Below are positions 42,622 through 51,957 of a DNA stretch of 64,000 bases, piece after piece. How positions within the stretch are numbered: position 1 is the stretch's first letter; the number at the start of each line of letters is the position of its first letter. The stretch spans positions 1-64,000 of the forward strand of contig NZ_JBHUHX010000062.1 of the NCBI RefSeq assembly GCF_042682685.1, written 5' to 3'. Below the pieces are notes generated by a model that worked only from the letters and a program-made list of their open reading frames with translations, did not search any database and was not told the DNA's origin. Position numbers and translations under genes: made by a program. Source of the stretch: Imhoffiella fuscus. GTDB taxonomy: Bacteria > Pseudomonadota > Gammaproteobacteria > Chromatiales > Chromatiaceae.

Positions 42622-44076
42622 TTAGAAGTAGTAGCCCAAGTTCAGATTGAGCCGGTAGTTCCACTCGTCGTTGCCGTTGGCGCCGAAGTCGCCCACGCCA
42701 TAGATGCTGCCATAGTCGTCGGCGCTGCCATGCGGACCCTCGTTGCCGACGAAATAGTTGCCGTTGGAATAGGCGAGATCGCTGTAGATGTACCAGCCGC
42801 CGCTGGCCCAGGCCGCGCCGACCACGAACATGTCGCTGTTGTTGAAGTCGTCCTCGTCCTTGACGATGCTGCTGTACTCCACATAGGGCAGGACGTAGTC
42901 GAGCCAGGCGATCTTGGGCGTCTCGTATTTGTAGCTGAGCGAGACGGCCGGGATCCAGGCCTTGGCGGCGACCGGCCAGGCGAAGTCGTAGGCGCCCATG
43001 GGCACCAGGGTGTCCGTGCCCCAGGGGTTGTCGCTATCGATGTCGTATTCGTAGCGCGTCAGCTGGGTCGCCAGGGTCCAGTTGTCGTAGCGGTTGATCA
43101 TGTGCGCCGAGGCGGCCCAATGGCTGCCGTCGTCCGTGCGCTGTCCCTTGAGCTGACCGTACTGCAGCGAGACGCCGACATCGGTCGGAACGGCCACGTC
43201 CTCGAAGCTGTAGATGGCGCGGACGTTGAACTGATTGCGCTCCTCGTAACCGTTGTGCGCACCGCCGTAGATGACGTTGCCGTTCTCGTCCACGGATTCG
43301 GTCCAGCGCACCGCGTCGTAGCTGTAGCGCGCGCTGTTCAGGCTGCGTCCCAGATAGCTGCCCTCGCTGGCGGCGTAGTAGCCGAAGTCGAGCGTCCAGT
43401 TGTCGATGGAGGTGGTGTATTTGATACCCAGATCCATGTCGTCTGAGAGACCCACGTAGTAGTGCTGGTCGAAGAACCAGCTCTGCGAGACCCCGTAGGC
43501 CGTGGGACCGAAGGGCACGCGGTTGACGCCGACCTGGACCTGGCTGTCGTCCGCGAAGCGGTAGCCGAGCCAGGCGGTGTGCAGGAAGCTGTAGTTGGTC
43601 CCGTTGCCGGCCGGATACCAGCGGTAGTCGAGTGCGCCGATGATGTTGTTGTAGTCGAGCGCCAGTCTGAGGCTGAGCGTGTCCAGCTCCACGTTGCCGC
43701 CGTTGCCGCCACGGTTCGGGCCGTTGTCGTAGCCCTCGTAGCTGCCGAGGACATAGTTGGCGCGAATGGTTCCGTTGATCTGCACCGGGCCGACATGGAA
43801 GCCGCTGTCCTCTTTGGCCACCGTGCTGGCGGTTTCCGTTTCCTGCGGGGCGTCCGCCACTGGAGCCGGCTCGGCCTGCATGGGCAGTCCTTTGGACTGG
43901 GCCAGCGCCTGCTCGGCCTCGGCGAGCTGGCGCTTGAGGTCGGCGACCCGCTGCTCCAGGTCGCCGGTGGTTGCGGCTGCCGCCAGCCCCGGCAGCATGG
44001 CGATGGCCCCCATGAGGACGAGGGCCGAGGTGGTGTTTACGTGGGAAGGTGGGTTCAGGGTCATGCGCTTACTCAT
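42622..44076 (-). CDS. Outer-membrane porin with N-terminal coiled coil
   Basis: This 484-residue protein has a signal peptide (ending near GLAAA), then a heptad-like helix (LEQRVADLKRQLAEAEQAL), an Ala/Pro/Thr linker and a long beta-barrel of alternating polar and aromatic strands ending in LNLNLGYYF. The terminal Phe is the outer-membrane insertion signal. The leading coiled coil suggests trimerisation or peptidoglycan contact. It starts only 26 bp after the proX stop, so it is probably co-transcribed with the betaine-binding protein and may be the entry route for the same solutes. The substrate is inferred only from context. Confidence 0.85.
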   Translation of the reverse strand: MSKRMTLNPPSHVNTTSALVLMGAIAMLPGLAAAATTGDLEQRVADLKRQLAEAEQALAQSKGLPMQAEPAPVADAPQETETASTVAKEDSGFHVGPVQINGTIRANYVLGSYEGYDNGPNRGGNGGNVELDTLSLRLALDYNNIIGALDYRWYPAGNGTNYSFLHTAWLGYRFADDSQVQVGVNRVPFGPTAYGVSQSWFFDQHYYVGLSDDMDLGIKYTTSIDNWTLDFGYYAASEGSYLGRSLNSARYSYDAVRWTESVDENGNVIYGGAHNGYEERNQFNVRAIYSFEDVAVPTDVGVSLQYGQLKGQRTDDGSHWAASAHMINRYDNWTLATQLTRYEYDIDSDNPWGTDTLVPMGAYDFAWPVAAKAWIPAVSLSYKYETPKIAWLDYVLPYVEYSSIVKDEDDFNNSDMFVVGAAWASGGWYIYSDLAYSNGNYFVGNEGPHGSADDYGSIYGVGDFGANGNDEWNYRLNLNLGYYF

Positions 44077-44102
44077 TTGCGTGATGCGACGTCAGGCGTC
44101 GG

Positions 44103-44951
44103 TCAGGGCTTCCAGGACGACACGGTGTCGGCGTTTTCTTTCACCCAGCGTTGGGCGTTGGCGTAGGGGTCGGCGTGCTTCTCCTGGTTCCACACCATCA
44201 GCTCGGCCATCTGATCCGGCGTCCAGTGGAAGTTGTCGAGCACGGCGTAGACCTCTGGCATGTCTTCCTTCAGCCCCTTGCGCACGACGGTGTGGATCTG
44301 CTCCTCGCCGCCGTAGACACCCTTGGGATCGTCCAGATATTTGAGATCCCATTTGGCGAACATCCAATGCGGCGTCCAGCCGGTGACGACGACCCACTCG
44401 TGATCCTTAATGGCGTCGCCCAGGACGGCGGTCATGATGGGGCCGGTGCCCTCGACCAGCTTCATGTCGTTCAGACCGTAGTCCTCGATCGCCTTTTCGG
44501 TCTTGCTCATGAGGCCGGCGCCCGGATCGATACCGATGATCTTGCCGTCGAACTTCTCGGCGGCGGCGTTCAGATCCTCGATGGAGTCGATCTCGACATA
44601 GTCCGGCACCACCAGACCGATGCGGGTGCCTTCCAGGTTCGGACCCAGGTCCTCGACGCGGTCGGCGACCTTCTCCAGATAGTCTTTGTGGGTGGTCGGC
44701 AGCCAGGCGGCGACGAGGCCGTCGACGTCGCCCGTTCCGACTGCCTGCCACATGGCGGCGGCCGAGACCGAGGTGATCTTGACGTCGTAGCCCATGTCTT
44801 CCAGCACCGCCTTGACGACGTTGGTGCTGGCGACCTCGCTCGACCATTCGACATAGGCCAGCTCGACCTCGCCCTTGTCGTCGGCGAGCGCGGTGGAGCC
44901 GATGGAGAGCATGGCCGTTGCGGCGAGTGCGATGGCGGTTTTCTGCATCAT
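44103..44951 (-). CDS. proX: Glycine betaine/proline ABC transporter substrate-binding protein
   Basis: This 282-residue periplasmic binding protein of the ProX/OpuAC family has a signal peptide (MMQKTAIALAATAML, ending at ALA) followed by VELAYVEWSSEVASTNVVKA, DGLVAAWLPTTHKDYLEKV, GIDPGAGLM and VVVTGWTPHWMFAKWDLKYL. The Trp residues in the last motif usually form the aromatic box for the trimethylammonium group. I start at the first of two tandem ATG codons, behind AGAGGAAC. It is separated from proW by a terminator and so has its own promoter or receives read-through. Confidence 0.92.
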   Translation of the reverse strand: MMQKTAIALAATAMLSIGSTALADDKGEVELAYVEWSSEVASTNVVKAVLEDMGYDVKITSVSAAAMWQAVGTGDVDGLVAAWLPTTHKDYLEKVADRVEDLGPNLEGTRIGLVVPDYVEIDSIEDLNAAAEKFDGKIIGIDPGAGLMSKTEKAIEDYGLNDMKLVEGTGPIMTAVLGDAIKDHEWVVVTGWTPHWMFAKWDLKYLDDPKGVYGGEEQIHTVVRKGLKEDMPEVYAVLDNFHWTPDQMAELMVWNQEKHADPYANAQRWVKENADTVSSWKP

Positions 44952-45049
44952 GACGATGAGTTCCTCTGAGATGTGGAGTTCGGCCTCGTGCGCCTGGATG
45001 ACGCGGCTCGGCCTGGCTTCAAGGGAGTCGGCCCATGCGGGGCGGGCCG

Positions 45050-45086
45050 AAAAGAAACCCTCGCCGCCCGGAGGACAAAGCGAGGG
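45050..45086 (-). terminator. Intrinsic terminator between proW and proX
   Basis: On the minus strand a perfect seven-pair stem CCCTCGC / GCGAGGG with a 15-base loop is followed at once by TTTCTTTTC. It begins 17 bp after the proW stop codon. This has the form of a Rho-independent terminator and would end the proVW message or leave partial read-through to proX. Confidence 0.7.
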
Positions 45087-45102
45087 AGATGGACTGCGGG
45101 GC

Positions 45103-45948
45103 TCAGCTCGTGGGGCTGCGGCGGTTGCGGATGATGCCCTGGGTGATGCGATCCAGGACCATGGCGAGCACCACCACGGCGATGCCGGCCTCGAATCCCA
45201 TACCGGCCTCGTTGCGCTGGATCGCGCGCCAGACCTCGCCGCCGAGACCCTCTGCACCGATCATGGCCGCGATCACGACCATCGAGAGCGCAAGCATGAT
45301 GGTCTGGTTGATGCCGGCCATGATGGTCGGGATCGCGAGCGGAAGCTGGACCTTCACCAGCTTCTGCCACTTGGTCGAGCCGAATGCGTCGGCCGCCTCG
45401 ACCAGGTCGGCCGGCACCTGCCGGATTCCGAGCGTGGTGAGCCGGATCGCCGGAGGCATGGCGAAGATGACGGTCGAGAAGACCGCCGCCACCGGCCCCA
45501 GGCCGAAGAAGGGGATGGCCGGAATCAGATAGACGAAGGCGGGCATCGTCTGCATGAAATCGAGGATCGGGAACAGCACCCGATAGACCCCGCCCGAGAT
45601 GGCCGCGAGAATGCCCAAGGGAGCGCCGACGGCCACCGCCACCAGGGTCGCGATGAGGACCAGAACCAGGGTCTGGAGGGTCGGCTCCCAGAGGCCGAGA
45701 TTCCACAGCAGGGCGAATCCGAACAGCGACAGCAGCGCCGTCTGCCGTCCGGCCAGACGCCAGGCGAGCGCACTGACGAGCAGGATGGTCAACCAGGGCG
45801 GCAGCCACATGAGGCCGTCGACCGCGCCCTCGATCCCGGTCTCCACGACATCGGAGATCAGCTTGGTGGCGGGCGCGAACTGGTCGGTCAGCGCATCGAG
45901 TCCGTCGTCGATCCAGTCGGCGAGCGGTAGGCGTGGGATGTCGATCAT
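45103..45948 (-). CDS. proW: Glycine betaine/proline ABC transporter permease
   Basis: This 281-residue inner-membrane permease has an N-terminal extracytoplasmic-like helix region and about six membrane spans. It carries the family motifs ILDFMQTMPAFVYLIPAIPFFGLGPVAA (in part) and the EAA loop EAADAFGSTKWQKLVKVQLP, which contacts the ATPase. It overlaps proV by 4 bp. It takes up betaine or proline betaine as osmoprotectants with ProV and ProX. Confidence 0.93.
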   Translation of the reverse strand: MIDIPRLPLADWIDDGLDALTDQFAPATKLISDVVETGIEGAVDGLMWLPPWLTILLVSALAWRLAGRQTALLSLFGFALLWNLGLWEPTLQTLVLVLIATLVAVAVGAPLGILAAISGGVYRVLFPILDFMQTMPAFVYLIPAIPFFGLGPVAAVFSTVIFAMPPAIRLTTLGIRQVPADLVEAADAFGSTKWQKLVKVQLPLAIPTIMAGINQTIMLALSMVVIAAMIGAEGLGGEVWRAIQRNEAGMGFEAGIAVVVLAMVLDRITQGIIRNRRSPTS

Positions 45949-47168
45949 GCCGCCTCCTCAATGGTCGCGGTGCTGCTCTGGTCGGCCAACCCTTGCAGGA
46001 GCGAGGCGCGGACCACCATCCCCTTGAGCTTGCCCGCGTCGTCGACGACCGGTGCCGGCATGCTGCTCTCGGAGAGTGGGGCGAAGAGTTCGCGTATCGG
46101 GGTCTCCAGCCCGACCGGCTCGACGCCGGTTTCGATGATCTCCTGGATCCCGCGTTCACCGCGCTGCACCGCCTTGAGCGCGGCATCGTCGCGCACGACC
46201 CCGCGTAGCGTGAAGTCGGGCTCGACGACGAACAACAGATTCAGATCCTCGTCCTCCATCTTGCGCAGCACGGTGCGCGGACCGTCGTTGACGAAGGCGA
46301 CCGTGCGCGTCTTGCGCATCACGGCGCCGGCCGTCAGCAACTTGGTCTTGTCGACCTCGGCGACGAAACGCTCGACATAGGCGGTCGCGGGGCTGGAGAG
46401 GATGTCCTCTGCGGTGCCGGCCTGCTCGATGCGGGCGTCTTTCATGAGGATGATGCGATTGCCGAGAAAGAGCGCCTCGTCGAGATCGTGCGTGATGAAG
46501 ACGATGGTCTTGCGCATTCGGCTCTGCAGCGCGATCAGCTCTTGCTGCATATCGCGGCGGATCAGCGGGTCCAGCGCCGAGAACGCCTCGTCCATCAGCA
46601 GCACGTCCGGTTCGACCGCCAGTGCTCGGGCGAGCCCGACGCGCTGTTGCATGCCGCCGGAGAGTTGGTCGGGATAGGAATCGACCCAGCTCTCCAGTCC
46701 GACTTGGCTCAGGGCGGCCAGCGCCTTCTCCGCGCGTTCCTCGGAGGCGACGCCCTGGATCTCCAGGCCGTACTCGACGTTCTGCTGGATCGTGCGGTGG
46801 GGAAAAAGCGCGAAATGTTGGAACACCATGCCGAACTTACGACGTCGCACCTGGAGCAGATCGCGGTGTTTCAGTCCGACGATGTCCTGGCCGTCGATCA
46901 GGATTTCGCCCGAAGTCGGTTCGTTGAGCCGGTTGAGACAGCGGATCAGGCTCGATTTGCCGCTCCCCGAGAGCCCCATGATCACCAGGATCTCGCCCTC
47001 GTAGACGTCGAAGTTGGCATCGGCCACACCGACCGTCTGTCCGGTGCGCTCGAAGATAGTTTGCTTGGTTTCGCCCTTGTGTAAGAGGTCTAGGGCATCT
47101 TCGGGCGCATCGCCGAAGATTTTGGTCAAGCCGCGAACGGCGATCTTTACGGATTGTATTTCGGACAT
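45945..47168 (-). CDS. proV: Glycine betaine/proline ABC transporter ATP-binding protein
   Basis: This 407-residue ATPase has Walker A GLSGSGKSS, signature LSGGMQQRVGLARA, Walker B VLLMDEAFSALDP, and two C-terminal CBS-type repeats (from about residue 280) that sense ionic strength in related transporters. The first 40 residues include the family's KIFGDAPEDALDLL and KGETKQTIFERTG. I use the ATG at 47168 because the protein then starts MSEIQSVKIAVRGLTKIFG; codons upstream in frame are not protein-like. Confidence 0.93.
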   Translation of the reverse strand: MSEIQSVKIAVRGLTKIFGDAPEDALDLLHKGETKQTIFERTGQTVGVADANFDVYEGEILVIMGLSGSGKSSLIRCLNRLNEPTSGEILIDGQDIVGLKHRDLLQVRRRKFGMVFQHFALFPHRTIQQNVEYGLEIQGVASEERAEKALAALSQVGLESWVDSYPDQLSGGMQQRVGLARALAVEPDVLLMDEAFSALDPLIRRDMQQELIALQSRMRKTIVFITHDLDEALFLGNRIILMKDARIEQAGTAEDILSSPATAYVERFVAEVDKTKLLTAGAVMRKTRTVAFVNDGPRTVLRKMEDEDLNLLFVVEPDFTLRGVVRDDAALKAVQRGERGIQEIIETGVEPVGLETPIRELFAPLSESSMPAPVVDDAGKLKGMVVRASLLQGLADQSSTATIEEAA

Positions 47169-47653
47169 GACCCCAACGATTTCTTGCGGAAGAATTCGGT
47201 CGCGTGGTGCGCTCTTGCGGTGTCGAGCGTCCACAGATTGATTTGCAGCCAGGACGGCGGCGTATTCCGATCGACCGGCGGGAGAGCCCCGGAGATCCGG
47301 CGGGCATCGGAATGAATTAAAAGGTGTGTCGGGGGCAGCGGGGTGCAGCGCGCCAGACACTCTCTTTTTAACCTTAACGGGGCGTGAACGAGATCGCAAG
47401 GCGCTGGCGTTGGCGGTTGCGATCGAAGATCCCCGCTTTTCCCCAGAATCCCGCTTTATAAAGACGACCCGCTTCGCTGTGGATCGGGTGCCGACGGCGT
47501 GCGTTCGTCTTCCGTCGCTTGGTGGCGGACGAGGCATGCGAGCCGCTTTTATTTCCATGTTCACCGCGACCTTGGGATAAAATGCGCGGTTTTTCACGCC
47601 TTGGCGGAAAGGATCCCCGCCTTCCCATCATCTCCCTGAACCAAGGCCCATCC
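47169..47653. other. Intergenic region between divergent proV and chemoreceptor gene
   Basis: These 485 bp separate divergent genes and must contain both promoters. I see no convincing gene. AT-rich patches occur near 47355 (TCTTTTTAACCTTAA), 47455 (GCTTTATAAAGA) and 47575 (GGGATAAAATG). None has a clean -35 partner, and I find no sigma-28 flagellar consensus before the chemoreceptor. Confidence 0.4.
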
Positions 47654-49225
47654 ATGAAGCTCAATTTGCCGGTCACTAACCGCGAAAACGACTACCCCGA
47701 TTCGCTGGTTATTGTGTCCACTACGAACACGAAGGGAATCATTACCTACTGCAACAAACCCTTCATCGAGATCAGCGGTTTCGATGAGAGCGAGTTGATC
47801 GGCGCAAGTCACAACGTCGTTCGCCATCCCGACATGCCGCCTGCGGCCTTCAAGGATCTCTGGAGTACGGTCAAGAACGGCAAGCCCTGGCGCGGCCTCG
47901 TCAAGAATCGCTGCAAGAACGGTGACCATTACTGGGTGGATGCCTATGTCACCCCGGTCCACGAGGGCGAGACCCTGGTCGGTTTCCAATCGGTGCGCAC
48001 CAAGCCGACGCGCGCGCAGATCGAGGCCGCCGAGCGGCTCTATGCGAAGGTGCGCGACAAGAAGCTCGAAGACCTGCCCCGTCCCTTGGTGCCCGAGTTC
48101 AGCCATCGTGTCTGGCTGACGGCCGCCTTCATCATGGTCGGATCGGGTGCCGTCGCCGCCGGCTGGTCGGGCAGCGTTTGGGTCGGTCTGGGCGCGCTAC
48201 TGTTGGGCCTCGTGTTGGCGCAGATCAGTGCCGCGACCATCTTCAAACATATCGAAGAGAGCGTGCGCGTGGCCAAACGGATCGCCGCTGGCGATCTCAC
48301 CTCTCCGATCCATGTCTCGGGCAATAACGAGACGGCCGAGGTGCTGCAGGCGATCAAGATGCTCCAGTCGCGTCTGGCGACGGTCATGGGGCACATCCAG
48401 GAGTCGGCGGCGGGGGTGGCCTCGGCGGCCGAACAACTGGCCCACGCGACCAATTCCACCCACCATCTCATGGAAGGTCAGCATCAGGAAACGGACATGG
48501 TGGCCACCGCCATGAACGAGATGTCCGCGACGGTGACCGAGGTCGCGGGCAACACGGCGGCCGCAGCCGGCGCAGCCGATCAAGCGAGCCGCAATGCACG
48601 CGAGGGGCGGATGGTCGTGCAGGCCAGCATGACGGGGATCCATCAGCTGGCCGAGCAGGTCGGCGAGGCGGCCGAGACCATCGCGCGGTTGGAGGCCGAT
48701 TCGGAGAACATCGGCAAGATCCTCGACGTCATTCGCGGCATCGCCGGCCAGACCAATCTGCTTGCGCTCAATGCGGCTATTGAGGCAGCCCGCGCCGGAG
48801 AGCAGGGACGCGGTTTCGCCGTGGTCGCCGATGAGGTACGGGCGTTGGCTCAACGCACCCAGGAATCGACCCAGGAGATCCAGGGGATGATCTCGCGGTT
48901 GCAAGAGGGCGCGCGCACTGCCGTGGCTACCATGCAACGGGGCCGCGAACAGGCCGATCAGAGCGTCGAGACGGCTAACGAGACCGACCGTTCGCTCGAT
49001 TCCATCTCACATTCGGTGGAGCGTATCAACGACATGAACGCCCAGATCGCGGCGGCTGCGGAGGAGCAGAGCGCCGTGGTCGAGGAGATGAACCGCAACA
49101 TCGAGAGCATTCGCGGGCTCTCGATCCAGACCCTGCAGAGCACGGATGATGTGGTGGGTGCGACGGGCCATCTGGAGGACCTGGCCGGTCGACTGATGGG
49201 GCTGGTGAGTCAATATAAGGTCTGA
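47654..49225 (+). CDS. PAS-containing methyl-accepting chemotaxis protein (Aer-like)
   Basis: This 523-residue receptor has an N-terminal cytoplasmic PAS domain (about 10-110: NTKGIITYCNKPFIEISGF, with GASHNVVRHPDMPPAAF typical of Aer), two adjoining hydrophobic segments (about 153-195), a HAMP-like region and a C-terminal signalling domain. The trimer-contact hairpin is intact (GQTNLLALNAAIEAARAGEQ). This arrangement, without a periplasmic domain, is that of the aerotaxis receptor Aer, which senses redox through FAD in the PAS domain. No CheR-docking pentapeptide is present at the C-terminus. Confidence 0.9.
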   Translation: MKLNLPVTNRENDYPDSLVIVSTTNTKGIITYCNKPFIEISGFDESELIGASHNVVRHPDMPPAAFKDLWSTVKNGKPWRGLVKNRCKNGDHYWVDAYVTPVHEGETLVGFQSVRTKPTRAQIEAAERLYAKVRDKKLEDLPRPLVPEFSHRVWLTAAFIMVGSGAVAAGWSGSVWVGLGALLLGLVLAQISAATIFKHIEESVRVAKRIAAGDLTSPIHVSGNNETAEVLQAIKMLQSRLATVMGHIQESAAGVASAAEQLAHATNSTHHLMEGQHQETDMVATAMNEMSATVTEVAGNTAAAAGAADQASRNAREGRMVVQASMTGIHQLAEQVGEAAETIARLEADSENIGKILDVIRGIAGQTNLLALNAAIEAARAGEQGRGFAVVADEVRALAQRTQESTQEIQGMISRLQEGARTAVATMQRGREQADQSVETANETDRSLDSISHSVERINDMNAQIAAAAEEQSAVVEEMNRNIESIRGLSIQTLQSTDDVVGATGHLEDLAGRLMGLVSQYKV

Positions 49226-49320
49226 GTCGGGTGCCCTTCGTCCGGGCTATTTCTCGGACGCAGGGCCTGATCGAATGGGACAGAATCTCGGTGGAACGTC
49301 AGGGATGTGCGGGAGCCGCA

Positions 49321-49944
49321 TTAGGATGCCGCCTTGCGGCTTGGTGGTGCGACCTGTTTGTTCTGCTGACTGGTGGTCTTGAGCGCGTCCCGGAGGCTGA
49401 AATAGCCATCGTCGAAGGATTCTCTGAAATCGGCGAACATGATCTCTTGGATCTCTTCCGGAAGCTCTGAGTCATCGATCAAGACCGGAAGGATTCGCTT
49501 GTTCTGGTTTCGGGCCTTTTCCAGCGACATCTTGGACTCATCTGACTCCGCGCTGTGTTTGGAGACGACGAATATGACGTCGTCGCTTTCATTCAGTATG
49601 CGCTCCAGCGTTTCCATGATGTTATCTCCGACCTTGATTTCCTTTCTGTCCCAAAGAATCCTGTACGGCGTCACCTTGAGTGCTTTGTATAGTTTTGAAA
49701 CAAAGTCCAGGTCTTCTTCGGAATAGAGGATGAATACCTTGCGAGGCCTTTTCTTGACTTTCATGTCGGAGAATGCCGATAGAATGATCAGCCCGATCAA
49801 TGCGGCCAGTATTCCTAGAACGCCTTGGATGAGGTTTGCGTAATCGGTTCCGGAAAGAAAAACGAGTGCCGCATAGAAGAACGCCATCAAGATCATAAGC
49901 ATGATGATCGAGTCGATCGCCTTTAGCGGCTTGCTCTTTTTCAT
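49321..49944 (-). CDS. Membrane-anchored TIR domain protein
   Basis: This 207-residue protein has two membrane segments (about 13-31 and 38-57) followed by a cytoplasmic TIR domain (about 68-190). The TIR features are KVFILYSEEDLDFVSKLYKA (box 1), then DDVIFVVSKHSAESDESKMS with a following LEKA whose Glu (E142) occupies the position of the catalytic glutamate in NAD-cleaving TIRs, and ILPVLIDD. It is more AT-rich than its neighbours and stands alone between a chemoreceptor and asnB, suggesting acquisition. NADase or defence function is possible by family analogy only. Confidence 0.75.
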   Translation of the reverse strand: MKKSKPLKAIDSIIMLMILMAFFYAALVFLSGTDYANLIQGVLGILAALIGLIILSAFSDMKVKKRPRKVFILYSEEDLDFVSKLYKALKVTPYRILWDRKEIKVGDNIMETLERILNESDDVIFVVSKHSAESDESKMSLEKARNQNKRILPVLIDDSELPEEIQEIMFADFRESFDDGYFSLRDALKTTSQQNKQVAPPSRKAAS

Positions 49945-50120
49945 ATGGTTATGATTGGCTTTCCTGGAAATTCAGCGTGTTGAGTCAAGTGCGTCGGTGC
50001 GCGCATTATACCTGTCCGATGCCGGCTTTTGGCCTCTCATCTCTCATTCGCCATGAAGCGCAAAGCGATCCGCTCTGTTTGTATTGGGTGAATTTAAGAG
50101 GACGCGGCTGCTTCAGCGTC

Positions 50121-51938
50121 TCAGATCCAGTCCAACGGATCTTCGTCCGGGGTGGGGCGGGCGCCCGGTTGTTCGATGAAGAGCCGGTGCCAGATGGCGA
50201 ACTGCATGAGTCCGAAGAGTTCTCGGCTGCCGCCGCGCCCGCGTTGACGTGCTGCGACCAGCGCGGGGATCGACTCGGTGCGGAACCAGTCGCGCACGCC
50301 TTGGCTGTTCATCAGGCGCGCGCCGACCTGGGCCGCGGCATCTGCGGTGAGCCAGTCGCCGACCGGGACGTGGAAGCCGCGCTTGCGACGGTCCAGATGA
50401 CCCGGCGGCAGGCGCGGCTCGGCCCAGCGCTTGAGCAGCCATTTGCCCTGGTGTTCCCGCACCTTGAGTGCGTCCGGCAGGGAAAGGCCGAATTCGACGA
50501 TGCGGTGATCCAGGAACGGCACCCGTCCCTCCAGCGCGAATCCCATCAGCATCCGGTCGGTTTTGACCAGTAGATTGTCGGGCAGGGCTGTGACCAGGTC
50601 GCTGTATTGACGGCGCTGCATGTCGGACCAGTGCTTCGGGGTCTCGCGCCAGGCGCGCAGGAAGGGCGCACGGTCGGGCGTCTCAACCGCCCGTAGCTCG
50701 GGGCCGAGGAGCGCCTTCGTCCAGTGCCCCGACCATTGCCCACGGGTACGGAATCCGCCGCTGCCGGGATGGATGATGGATTTGATCCAGCGCTCGGCCG
50801 GCGGCGGACGATAGCGGCCATAGCCGGCGAAGACCTCGTCGCCGCCCTCGCCGGAGAACACCACCTTGAGTTCGCGGCCGGCGGTTTCGGCCAGGATGGA
50901 GGTCGGCAGGCAGGCATAGTCGCGCATCAGCTCGTCGGCGCACCAGACGCTGTGGGGAATACGCCCGAAGACCTGGTCTAGCTCCAGCTCCAGCGGCTGG
51001 TGATCGAATCCGAAATGCTCGGCAACCCGTGCGGCCTCGTCCAGCTCGTGGGCCATGCGCGTGCCGCGATAGCCGACCGAGAAGCTTTTGATCCGGCCTG
51101 CGCCCTGCTCATGGAGCATGGCGGCGAGGACCGCCGAATCGACACCGCCGGAGAGAAAGAGCCCGAAGGGGACGTCGGCGCGCATGTGCTCGCGCATCGT
51201 ATCGTGCATCAGGGCGTCGAGCTCGGCACGGGCCTCCTCGAACCCGATGGTGCGCGGGGTCACGTCGAGCGCGGACCAGTAGCGATGGCGCTCGATCCGC
51301 AGCTCGGCGTCGATCACCAGCGCCTCGCCTGGGAGCACGCGCTCGATGCCCGCGATCGGCGTCTGCTCGCCGCTTGCGAACTGGTTCTGCAGGAACTGGC
51401 GCAGGGCGCTCGGGACCAGTTGGGGACGCCCCGGCAGCAGCGGCAGCAACGCCTTGATCTCGGAGGCGAAGGCGATGCGGTCGGGCAGGCGCACGTAGAA
51501 GAGCGGCTTGATGCCGAGCCGGTCGCGTCCGAGGATGAGCCGGTCGCGTTCGGCGTCGTGCAGGGCGAAGGCGTACATGCCGCGCAGCCGGGGTAGGAAT
51601 CCGAGTCCATGCACCGCATAGGCGTGCAGGATGGTCTCTGAGTCCGAGTCGGTTTGGAGCGTTCTCCCCTGGGCGCGCAGCTCGGCGTTCAGCTCGATGT
51701 AGTTGTAGACCTCGCCGTTGGCGGCGAGCGCGAGTTGCCCATCGGCGGAGACCATGGGTTGGTGCCCGGTGGCGAGACCGATGATGGAGAGCCGCGTCTG
51801 GGCCAGCCCGACCGGGCCGGCGCAATGCATGCCCTGATCGTCGGGTCCGCGATGGGATAGACGTTCGCACATGAGGGCGAGCGTCTCGGGCTCCGGGCGT
51901 CGCCCGTCGCGCAGGATGAATCCGGCGATGCCGCACAT
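50121..51938 (-). CDS. asnB: Asparagine synthase (glutamine-hydrolysing)
   Basis: This 605-residue class-II glutamine amidotransferase starts MCGIAGF, giving the catalytic Cys2 after Met removal. It has SHRGPDD, the synthetase PP-loop FLSGGVDSAVLAAML, and FSGEGGDEVFAGYGRY. It makes asparagine, or amidates a related carboxylate in a glycan, from glutamine and ATP. It is the last gene of a minus-strand series behind a PAP2 phosphatase (19-bp gap) and the xox genes. Such AsnB paralogues are common in exopolysaccharide clusters, so its substrate is not certain. Confidence 0.9.
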   Translation of the reverse strand: MCGIAGFILRDGRRPEPETLALMCERLSHRGPDDQGMHCAGPVGLAQTRLSIIGLATGHQPMVSADGQLALAANGEVYNYIELNAELRAQGRTLQTDSDSETILHAYAVHGLGFLPRLRGMYAFALHDAERDRLILGRDRLGIKPLFYVRLPDRIAFASEIKALLPLLPGRPQLVPSALRQFLQNQFASGEQTPIAGIERVLPGEALVIDAELRIERHRYWSALDVTPRTIGFEEARAELDALMHDTMREHMRADVPFGLFLSGGVDSAVLAAMLHEQGAGRIKSFSVGYRGTRMAHELDEAARVAEHFGFDHQPLELELDQVFGRIPHSVWCADELMRDYACLPTSILAETAGRELKVVFSGEGGDEVFAGYGRYRPPPAERWIKSIIHPGSGGFRTRGQWSGHWTKALLGPELRAVETPDRAPFLRAWRETPKHWSDMQRRQYSDLVTALPDNLLVKTDRMLMGFALEGRVPFLDHRIVEFGLSLPDALKVREHQGKWLLKRWAEPRLPPGHLDRRKRGFHVPVGDWLTADAAAQVGARLMNSQGVRDWFRTESIPALVAARQRGRGGSRELFGLMQFAIWHRLFIEQPGARPTPDEDPLDWI

Positions 51939-51957
51939 GGCTCAGTTCCCCTTGAAA

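Noticed and set aside
50101..50120. GACGC / GCGTC stem after asnB as a terminator
   Set aside because: Only five base pairs with a ten-base loop; the following CTCTTAAATT is not a proper U-tract.
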